In this document: one piece after another, positions 14,652-20,200 of the stretch
Layout: each line of letters opens with the position of its first letter
How positions within the stretch are numbered: position 1 is the first letter of the stretch
Source of the DNA: JBPCOI01 sp051000395
GTDB taxonomy: Bacteria; Actinomycetota; Actinomycetes; Mycobacteriales; Jatrophihabitantaceae
Length of the DNA: 20,742 bases
Assembly: GCA_051000395.1 (NCBI GenBank)
Contig: JBPCOI010000010.1
Location: forward strand, 1-20,742
Direction: 5' to 3'
Translations under genes and position numbers: made by a program
The notes under the pieces: generated by a model
The model's input: the letters and a program-made list of their open reading frames with translations, nothing else
Databases searched by the model: none
What the model was told of the DNA's origin: nothing

Positions 14652-15671
14652 GCGGGCGGCGAGGGCAGCGCGCACCCGGTCGCCGGTGCCCACCGGATCG
14701 CGAGTGACGTCGTCCCACGTGACCCGCACCACGCGATATCCGAGCCGCTCGAGCCGTTCCTGGCGCAGCTTCTCCGCCCGCAGCGTGCGCACGTCGGTGT
14801 ACTTCGACAACCCGTCCGCCTCGACGACGACGCGCTGCTCACGCCAGAGCAGATCGACGCGGCAGAACCAGCCGTCCACGGGGTCGGTGATCCACACCTG
14901 CAACTGTGGCGCCGGGAGGCGTTGATCGGCCAGACACAGCCGCGTCAAGGACTCCAACGGCGATTCCGCCAATCCGGAACCGAACGCGAGCACCTCACGG
15001 GCAGCGACGATGCCGGGCACGGGTCCGGCACGAGCGAGGGACTCGACCAGCTCCGCTGCTGTCGTGAGGCGCTCGCGCAGAGCTGCGTCCGCCGCGACCA
15101 ATCCGCCCGCCCGATCGGTTCGCGCCAGATCCACAATCGTGCGCGCGACGGTGGTGAGTGGCGCGCCGAACCACGACGTGAACTCGTCGGGCTCCAACCA
15201 GGCGGTGCGGACCAGCGCTCCGGAGTGCGCTCGGCTGTACGCCGCGGCCGGAGCGGTCAGCTCCGGATCTGTGGGCATGGCGATCACGGGCAGCGAGTGC
15301 AGCAGCGCGGCGCTGCGGTGGCTGATGACGTGCCCCTCGCGAGCCCGGACGGCGGCGGTCGCCGCGAGTATGGCCGCGTCATCCACTGCGCGGGGTACCG
15401 TCGCGAGGACACCCCGCCGTGGCAGCCACCAGTGGCCCCCGCGCAAGTGGCGGCGAATCTCCGCCTCGCCGACGAGGCCTCGCGCCTGCTCCCGACCCAC
15501 GACGAAACCTTGCCTGAGTGCGGGCGCGGCGACCGCAGGATGTCGCAGGCGCAGCTCGCGCGCCCGTTGCTGCCACCTGCCGTACGCAGCCTCGGCAGTC
15601 CCCAGCGAAGGGAGCAGCACGTTGTCCAGATACCAATCGGCCTCGCTCGCTTGCGCGCTCACGGCGCTCAT
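14628..15671 (-). CDS. AbiEi-like/DUF559 protein with Vsr-like nuclease domain
   Basis: A 347-residue protein of the large actinobacterial DUF559 group. The middle part (about 52-230) has the AbiEi-like winged-helix layout: ALRQGFVVGREQARGLVGEAEIRRHLRGGHWWLPRRGVL, then HVISHRSAALLHSLP and TTVARTIVDLAR. The C-terminal part (about 236-340) is a Vsr/PD-(D/E)XK-like nuclease fold with E240 (SPLESLTR), D273 (CRVDLLW), E284-x-D286 (VVVEADG) and K301, so a catalytic set appears intact. Residues 1-50 are an extension most relatives lack, as far as I recall. The ATG at 15671 has GAGG 8 nt upstream. Substrate and role are unknown; some relatives are annotated as antitoxins without proof, and no toxin partner gene is next to it. 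It is flanked by palindromic repeats. Confidence 0.82.
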   Translation of the reverse strand: MSAVSAQASEADWYLDNVLLPSLGTAEAAYGRWQQRARELRLRHPAVAAPALRQGFVVGREQARGLVGEAEIRRHLRGGHWWLPRRGVLATVPRAVDDAAILAATAAVRAREGHVISHRSAALLHSLPVIAMPTDPELTAPAAAYSRAHSGALVRTAWLEPDEFTSWFGAPLTTVARTIVDLARTDRAGGLVAADAALRERLTTAAELVESLARAGPVPGIVAAREVLAFGSGLAESPLESLTRLCLADQRLPAPQLQVWITDPVDGWFCRVDLLWREQRVVVEADGLSKYTDVRTLRAEKLRQERLERLGYRVVRVTWDDVTRDPVGTGDRVRAALAARVTPRRTA

Positions 15672-15719
15672 GCTGCCGCCTCACGGCTGTCGCGTACGCG
15701 AATCGTCCACACCCGGTTG

Positions 15720-15733
15720 ACCTGTACACAGGT
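15720..15733. promoter_or_regulatory. Inverted repeat upstream of the DUF559 gene, possible operator
   Basis: ACCTGT and ACAGGT are perfect complements around a 2-nt centre, about 50 nt upstream of the DUF559 ATG. The size and place suit a dimeric regulator, possibly the gene's own winged-helix product. No regulator can be named from the sequence. Confidence 0.35.
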
Positions 15734-15852
15734 GCGCACGTCGAGCTTGACAGGCGCGGCCAACCTTGCCCGCGCGAGCTCTCGTCGGCATCGCACCAGT
15801 TCGCGCGGCCAGGCGTCTGGCGCGCGACGCGTTCGCCCCTGCGCCGCCGAGC

Positions 15853-16014
15853 GTTACGCCTGCGCTGACCATGGCGGAGGGGGCCGCGTTACGCCTGCGC
15901 TGATCGGCGAACGTCCGTTACGCCTACGCCGCCCGTCCAGCGCTGCAGATCATGGACGGACCAGGCGTAACGCCCCCTCGCATCAGCACTGAGCAGGCGC
16001 GGAGCAGGCGTAAC
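15853..16014. repeat. Cluster of GTTACGCCTG repeats including a 55-nt palindrome
   Basis: Forward copies of GTTACGCCTG lie at 15853 and 15888 (each followed by CGCTGA) and at 15917 (one mismatch). Inverted copies lie at 15962-15971 and 16005-16014. The copies at 15917 and 15962 form a 55-nt element (15917-15971) with an outer stem of at least 9 bp, extended by one pair outside, and an inner 7-bp stem CCGTCCA/TGGACGG (15933-15939, 15953-15959). This is the same length and design as the element at 14597-14651. Lying just after the bsaP stop, it could end that transcript. The stretch at 15853-15885 also matches 14597-14626 over about 30 nt with few changes. Confidence 0.85.
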
Positions 16015-16025
16015 GCGCCGTCACA

Positions 16026-16244
16026 TCAGCACGCAGTAGGCGCGCGGAGGTCCCCGTGCTCCACGCAACGCGCCAGCCAGCCGGTCGGCGTCACCTGCAC
16101 GATGAGCCGGCGCCGGCAGCGGGTGCAGTAGCGCGGCGGTTCGAGTTCGCGGGCGCGCGCACAGGGCGCGTGATCGCCCTCGGCGCGCGGCCCACCGCAC
16201 CGGTCGCAGTAGCTGCCACAACCGTGATGGCCACCTGCTGTCAT
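16026..16244 (-). CDS. bsaP: Biotin synthase auxiliary protein
   Basis: A 72-residue Cys-rich protein matching the BsaP family (Rv1590 in M. tuberculosis), a partner needed for full biotin synthase activity in mycobacteria and thought to help maintain its iron-sulfur chemistry. Diagnostic features are YCDRCGGP (C13, C16), LEPPRYCTRCRRRLIVQVTPTGWLARC (C40, C43, C60) and a total of eight cysteines (9, 13, 16, 28, 40, 43, 60, 72). The ATG at 16244 is chosen by homology; only a weak GGTGA precedes it. It follows bioB on the same strand as expected, but a 279-nt gap full of tandem repeats separates them instead of the usual close spacing. Confidence 0.88.
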   Translation of the reverse strand: MTAGGHHGCGSYCDRCGGPRAEGDHAPCARARELEPPRYCTRCRRRLIVQVTPTGWLARCVEHGDLRAPTAC

Positions 16245-16254
16245 GGCTTCACCC

Positions 16255-16493
16255 GAGCATCAAGATCGCAGAGCTGGGCATCGCAGAGGCGGAGGCGATC
16301 GCAGAGCCAGGCATCGCAGAGGCGCAGGCGGGCGTCGAAAAGCCGGGCGCCGCAGAGCCGGGCACCGCAGAGGCGGAGGCAAGATCGCAGCGCCGGGCCG
16401 TGCCGGGCACCGCAGAGGCGGAGGCAAGATCGCAGCGCCGGGCGTCGCAGAGCCGGGCACCGCAGAGGCGGAGGCAAGATCGCAGCGCCGGGC
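16255..16493. repeat. Tandem repeat array between bioB and bsaP
   Basis: A 42-nt unit beginning GCCGGGCACCGCAGAGGCGG occurs three times with no mismatch seen, at 16357-16398, 16402-16443 and 16452-16493 (offsets 45 and 50). Positions 16255-16356 contain shorter, degenerate versions built from GCATCGCAGAGGCGGAGGC-like pieces. It accounts for nearly all of the bioB-bsaP gap and would be transcribed as part of the bio mRNA. On the minus strand one frame reads as repeated ARLCG/ARLFD-type pentapeptides and ends with ATGA over the bsaP start, but the 50-nt offset breaks the frame between copies, so I do not call it a gene. Confidence 0.93.
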
Positions 16494-16523
16494 CGTGCCG
16501 GACGGCGCGGGCGTGGCGGCGGG

Positions 16524-17513
16524 TCACAGGTCCCGCGCCAGCGCCTTGATCGGCATCTTGAGCTCGGCCAGCATCGCCAGGTCCTGCTCGGCCGGACGGC
16601 CCAGCGTGGTCAGGTAGTTGCCCACGATCACCGCATTGACGCCGCCGCGCACGCCACGCTCGGTCAGCTCGCCCAGGGTGATCTCGCGCCCGCCCGCGAA
16701 GCGCAGGATGGTGCGCGGCAGCACGAGCCGGAATGTCGCCACAGCGCGCAGCGCGTCCACCGCCGACATCGTGTCGAAGCCGCCGAGCGGCGTGCCCGGA
16801 CGCGGGTTGAGGAAGTTCAGCGGCACCTCGTCCGGGTCGAGCGCTGCCAGTTGCGTCGCGAACTCGGCACGCTGCTCGAGCGTCTCGCCCATCCCCAGGA
16901 TGCCGCCGCAGCACAGCTCCATGCCGGCCTTGCGCACCATTTCGCAGGTGTCCCACCGCTGCTCGAAGGTGTGCGTGGACACCACGGACGCGAAGTGCGA
17001 ACGAGCGGTCTCGAGGTTGTGGTTGTAGCGGTGCACGCCGATCGCGGCCAGCTCGTCGACCTGCTCCTGCGTCAACATGCCGAGCGAGCAGGCGACATTG
17101 ATCTCGACCGCGGCACGGATCGCCGCGACCCCGTCGCGTACCTGGGCCATCAACCGTTCGTCCGGGCTGCGCACGGCCGCGACGATGCAGAACTCCGTCG
17201 CCCCGGTCGCCGCGGTCTCGCGCGCCGCCCGGACCAGGGACGCGACGTCCAGCCAGGCCGAGCGCACCGGCGAATCGAACACGCCCGACTGCGAGCAGAA
17301 GTGGCAATCCTCGGGGCAGCCGCCGGTCTTGAGCGAGACGATGCCCTCGACCTCGACCTCGTCGCCGCACCAGCGCAGCCGCACCTCATGGGCAAGTTCG
17401 AGCAGCTCGTCCACGCGCTCATCGGGCAGCTGCAGGCACTGCAGCGCCTGCTCCTCGCTCAGCCCGATGCCCTGAGCGAGCACCTGCGCGCGAGCGAAGT
17501 CAAGGGTGTCCAC
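16524..17513 (-). CDS. bioB: Biotin synthase
   Basis: Radical-SAM enzyme that inserts sulfur into dethiobiotin to make biotin, using a [4Fe-4S] cluster for SAM cleavage and a [2Fe-2S] cluster as sulfur donor. The 329-residue protein has the CxxxCxxC motif GGCPEDCHFC (C66, C70, C73). Equivalents of the [2Fe-2S] cysteines are in TEFCIVAAV (C109), NVACSLGML and LCCGGILGMGE, with the Arg ligand in RFAGGRE. It closely matches mycobacterial BioB. I prefer the GTG at 17513 with GGGGAG just upstream; an in-frame GTG at 17597 would add 28 residues that do not resemble the family. It lies 85 nt after phoH2 on the same strand and ahead of bsaP. Confidence 0.96.
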   Translation of the reverse strand: MDTLDFARAQVLAQGIGLSEEQALQCLQLPDERVDELLELAHEVRLRWCGDEVEVEGIVSLKTGGCPEDCHFCSQSGVFDSPVRSAWLDVASLVRAARETAATGATEFCIVAAVRSPDERLMAQVRDGVAAIRAAVEINVACSLGMLTQEQVDELAAIGVHRYNHNLETARSHFASVVSTHTFEQRWDTCEMVRKAGMELCCGGILGMGETLEQRAEFATQLAALDPDEVPLNFLNPRPGTPLGGFDTMSAVDALRAVATFRLVLPRTILRFAGGREITLGELTERGVRGGVNAVIVGNYLTTLGRPAEQDLAMLAELKMPIKALARDL

Positions 17514-17598
17514 GGCTCTCCCCAGTTGCGAAATGACGGGCCACCGGGCGCCGAAGCCCGCAACCGGCCTGACGGCGTCCCCGTAGTACCCCGGCACG

Positions 17599-18939
17599 CT
17601 ACAGCGGCAGGTCCTCGAGCATCTCGGTGACCAGCGCCGCGATCGGGGAGCGCTCGGAACGCGTCAGCGTGACGTGCGCGAACAGCGGGTGCCCGCGCAG
17701 CGCCTCGATGACGGCCGCGACTCCGTCGTGGCGCCCGACGCGCAGATTGTCACGCTGGGCGACGTCGTGGGTCAGCACCACCCGCGAACCCGCGCCGATG
17801 CGCGACAGCACGGTGAGCAGCACGTTGCGTTCCAGCGACTGCGCCTCGTCGACGATCACGAACGAGTCGTGCAGCGAACGCCCACGGATGTGGGTCAACG
17901 GCAGCACCTCGAGCATCCCGCGGTCGAGCACCTCGTCCATCACGTCGCGCGACACCAGCGCGCCGAGGGTGTCGAACACCGCCTGCCCCCACGGCGCCAT
18001 CTTCTCGTTCTCACTGCCGGGCAGGTAGCCGAGATCCTGCCCGCCCACCGCGTACAGCGGACGGAACACCACGACCCGCTTGTGGGCGCGGCGTTCCAGC
18101 ACCGATTCCAGGCCCGCGCACAGCGCGAGAGCCGACTTGCCGGTGCCCGCGCGCCCGCCGAGGGAGACGATGCCGACCTCGGGGTCGAGCAGCAGGTCCA
18201 GCGCGATGCGCTGCTCGGCGGAGCGGCCGTGCAGGCCGAAGGCCTCGCGGTCCCCGCGCACCAGGCGCGCCCGCTTGTCCGGCGTGATGCGCGCCAGCGC
18301 GGACCCCTTGGCCGAGTGCAGGACGAGACCGGTGTGGCACGGCAGCTCGGCCACGTCGCGGAAGTCCTCGTGCTCGACGAGATCGATGCCCGCGCCGTCG
18401 TAGATCGCGTCGACCGCCCCGGAAGAAACGTCCAGTTCCGCCATTCCGGTCCAGCCGGTGGAGTCGGCGACGGGGTGCATGCGGTACTCGTCGGCGGGCA
18501 GCCCCACGGAGGCGGCCTTCACCCGCAGCGGCATGTCCTTGGTGACGAGCGTGACGTCGTGACCCTCCGCCGCCAGATTGAGCGCCACGGCGAGGATGCG
18601 CGAGTCGTTGCTGTCGACGCGGAATCCCGCCGGTAGCGGTGCGAGGTCCGAGTGGTTCAGCTCGACGCGCAGCGTGCCGCCGTCCGGCCCGACGGGCACC
18701 GGCGCGTCGAGGCGACCGTGCTCGATGCGCAGGTCGTCGAGAACCCGCAACGTCTGCCGTGCGAACCAGCCCAGCTCCGGGTGGTGCCGCTTGCCCTCCA
18801 GCTCGCTGATCACCACCAGCGGCAGCACCACCTCGTGCTCGGCGAAGCGTCCGAGCGCCCCAGGGTCGGACAGCAGGACTGACGTGTCGAGGACGAACGT
18901 GCGCAGGCCGGTTTCGGCGGGCGTGCGGGCAGCAGTCAC
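17599..18939 (-). CDS. phoH2: PhoH2: PIN ribonuclease fused to PhoH ATPase/helicase domain
   Basis: A 446-residue two-domain protein. The N-terminal PIN domain (about 13-160) starts FVLDTSVLLSDP and keeps acidic residues D18, E46, D112 and D135. The C-terminal PhoH domain (about 230-446) has Walker A GGRAGTGKS (261-269, K268), FRPLYAVGGQDLGYLPG and Walker B VIVDEAQSLE (D364, E365). Mycobacterial PhoH2 (Rv1095) is reported to be an ATP-dependent RNA-unwinding ribonuclease acting as a toxin with a short upstream antitoxin, PhoAT. The GTG at 18939 has AGGAG 6 nt upstream and overlaps by 4 nt (GTGA) the stop of an upstream open frame. It is transcribed toward bioB. Confidence 0.95.
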   Translation of the reverse strand: MTAARTPAETGLRTFVLDTSVLLSDPGALGRFAEHEVVLPLVVISELEGKRHHPELGWFARQTLRVLDDLRIEHGRLDAPVPVGPDGGTLRVELNHSDLAPLPAGFRVDSNDSRILAVALNLAAEGHDVTLVTKDMPLRVKAASVGLPADEYRMHPVADSTGWTGMAELDVSSGAVDAIYDGAGIDLVEHEDFRDVAELPCHTGLVLHSAKGSALARITPDKRARLVRGDREAFGLHGRSAEQRIALDLLLDPEVGIVSLGGRAGTGKSALALCAGLESVLERRAHKRVVVFRPLYAVGGQDLGYLPGSENEKMAPWGQAVFDTLGALVSRDVMDEVLDRGMLEVLPLTHIRGRSLHDSFVIVDEAQSLERNVLLTVLSRIGAGSRVVLTHDVAQRDNLRVGRHDGVAAVIEALRGHPLFAHVTLTRSERSPIAALVTEMLEDLPL

Positions 18940-19154
18940 GGGGCGCTCCTGACGGTGGGATCGGCGCGATCGGGCGCGGACGCGTCCGGGGCGCTGTCGG
19001 GGATCCGGTCGTTCCCGGCGCGGGTGCCAGCGGGGACGATCCGGTCCCCTTCGCTGGAATCGACCACCGTTGCGGGACCTCCGGGAGCGGACCGGGTAGG
19101 CCGGCCCACCGCCTCGGACGCTACGTGCTCGGCGTGCTCGCCGGCGTCAGGCAC
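18936..19154 (-). CDS. Possible PhoAT-like small protein overlapping phoH2
   Basis: An open frame whose stop overlaps the phoH2 GTG as GTGA, the coupling expected for an antitoxin upstream of phoH2. From a GTG at 19154 it would give 72 residues, with AGEHAEHVASEAVGRP near the start and an Asp/Pro/Ser-rich tail ending DPTVRSAP. By hand count about 83% of third codon positions are G or C and first positions are G-rich, which looks coding. Against it: there is no ribosome site before that GTG, no recognised domain, and the frame continues upstream through a repeat array. I cannot recall the PhoAT sequence well enough to align it, so the identity rests on position only. Confidence 0.33.
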   Translation of the reverse strand: MPDAGEHAEHVASEAVGRPTRSAPGGPATVVDSSEGDRIVPAGTRAGNDRIPDSAPDASAPDRADPTVRSAP

Positions 19155-19186
19155 GCGGAGCCGCCGCACCACCGCGCTTACCCGAG

Positions 19187-19305
19187 TCGGCACCGAGCGT
19201 CCGCGTTCGGCACGGAGCGCCCGCGTCCGGCACCGAGAGTTCGCAGGCACCAAGAGTCCGCGTCCGGCACCGCGCCCGTGGTCCGGCACCGAGAGTCCGC
19301 AGGCA
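19187..19305. repeat. Degenerate ~20-bp tandem repeats between sulfurtransferase gene and phoH2
   Basis: Units resembling TCCGGCACCGAGAGTCCGCG begin at 19187, 19206, 19226, 19246 (short), 19263 and 19282, each 17-20 nt long with a few substitutions. The GGCACCGAGAG core resembles GGCACCGCAGAGG in the array before bsaP, so the two may share an origin or a composition bias. This array fills much of the 424-nt gap between sseA and phoH2. Confidence 0.85.
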
Positions 19306-19363
19306 CGCTCGCCGGGTCGGCCACAGCGGACGGCCCGCGCCGCCCTTGCCCCCCACAGCGAGA

Positions 19364-20200
19364 TCACCCCGTCTCGGGCGGGATTTCCCCCTCGCTGGGA
19401 CGCGACGCGTCGGCGCCCCACTGCGACCAGGAGCCGGGATACAGCGCGTTGCCGGTCATGCCGGCAAGGTGCATGGCGAGCAGGTCATGGCAAGCGGTGA
19501 TGCCCGAGCCGCAGTAGGCGATCGCACCGGTCCGTCCCCGGGGCTCCGCGGGAGAGAATCGCGCCCGCAGCGCTGCGGCGTCGAGGAAGCGCCCGTCCGC
19601 TGCGAGGTTGCCAGCCCACGGCGCGCTGTGTGCGCCCGGGATGTGACCAGGGCGCGGGTCGAGCGCGGGATCGCCGTGGGAGTACCGCTCGGCGGTGCGC
19701 GCGTCGAACACGAGCGCCCCGCTGCGGGCGAGTTCGTCGGCCGTCACGAATTTGTCCGCAGGCCAGGGGCGCGGCGCGCGGTGCACGGGCGCAGGATCCG
19801 GTACCTCGGCCGTGAGCTCGCCCGGCCAGGCGGCCAGGCCGCCGTCGAGCACCGCGACCGGCTCGCCGAGGACATGCAGCAGCCACCACAGACGTGCCGC
19901 CGTCGACCCGCCCGCGTCGTCGTAGGCGACGGCCGGCTGCCCGGCCGCGATCCCGGCCCGGCCGAGCGCGGCGGCGAACGCTTCGGGCGGCGGAAGCGGG
20001 TGGCGTCCCTGCGCCGGGCTCGCCGGCGCGGACAGGTCGCTGTCGATGTCGAGCCAGACCGCACCCGGGACGTGCCCGGCGCGGTAGGCCGCCCGTCCGC
20101 TGCGCCCGTCCACATACCAGCGCACGTCGACGACCCGGACGTCGCCGAGGTGCGCGGTCAGCCACTCGCCCGAGACGAGCGGGCCGAACTCAGCTGCCAT
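19364..20200 (-). CDS. sseA: Thiosulfate/3-mercaptopyruvate sulfurtransferase
   Basis: A 278-residue tandem-rhodanese protein that moves sulfane sulfur from thiosulfate or 3-mercaptopyruvate to an acceptor through a cysteine persulfide. Domain 1 (about 5-130, non-catalytic) has VRVVDVRWYVDGRSGRAAYRAGHVPGAVWLDID, and domain 2 (about 150-270) has VFDARTAERY and GHIPGAHSAPW. The active loop is YCGSGITAC with Cys230. A CGSG(V/I)TA loop is more typical of mercaptopyruvate enzymes than the CRKGV-type loop of thiosulfate enzymes, but substrate is not certain. The ATG at 20200 lies inside the end of the prenyl transferase gene (11-nt overlap), so the two are coupled. It shares a strand with phoH2 and bioB, which needs sulfur. 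Confidence 0.92.
   Translation of the reverse strand: MAAEFGPLVSGEWLTAHLGDVRVVDVRWYVDGRSGRAAYRAGHVPGAVWLDIDSDLSAPASPAQGRHPLPPPEAFAAALGRAGIAAGQPAVAYDDAGGSTAARLWWLLHVLGEPVAVLDGGLAAWPGELTAEVPDPAPVHRAPRPWPADKFVTADELARSGALVFDARTAERYSHGDPALDPRPGHIPGAHSAPWAGNLAADGRFLDAAALRARFSPAEPRGRTGAIAYCGSGITACHDLLAMHLAGMTGNALYPGSWSQWGADASRPSEGEIPPETG

Larger units (their letters stand above)
15672..16025. other. 354-bp intergenic region with no convincing gene
   Basis: The half next to the DUF559 start contains a 14-bp inverted repeat at 15720-15733. The half next to the end of bsaP (from 15853) is filled with copies of the GTTACGCCTG repeat. Short open frames here lack ribosome sites and recognisable protein character. 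A perfect TTGACA at 15747 has no matching -10 box. Confidence 0.7.

Noticed and set aside
13049..14842. Long minus-strand open frame opposite fumC
   Set aside because: Antisense shadow of a clear fumarase; no ribosome site and no recognisable domain.
15747..15752. Perfect TTGACA hexamer on the plus strand
   Set aside because: No -10 box at 16-18 bp spacing and no plus-strand gene downstream.
16357..16493. Regular repeats that could be mistaken for a CRISPR array
   Set aside because: Units of 42 nt are separated by only 3-8 nt, not 30-40 nt unique spacers, and no cas genes are nearby.
16524..17597. Longer bioB start at the GTG of 17597
   Set aside because: The added 28 residues do not resemble biotin synthases, whereas GTG at 17513 has a ribosome site and gives normal length.
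16056..17630. Long plus-strand open frame opposite bioB, the repeat array and bsaP
   Set aside because: Opposite two recognisable genes; its repetitive part is the translated tandem array, and nothing else in it resembles a protein family.
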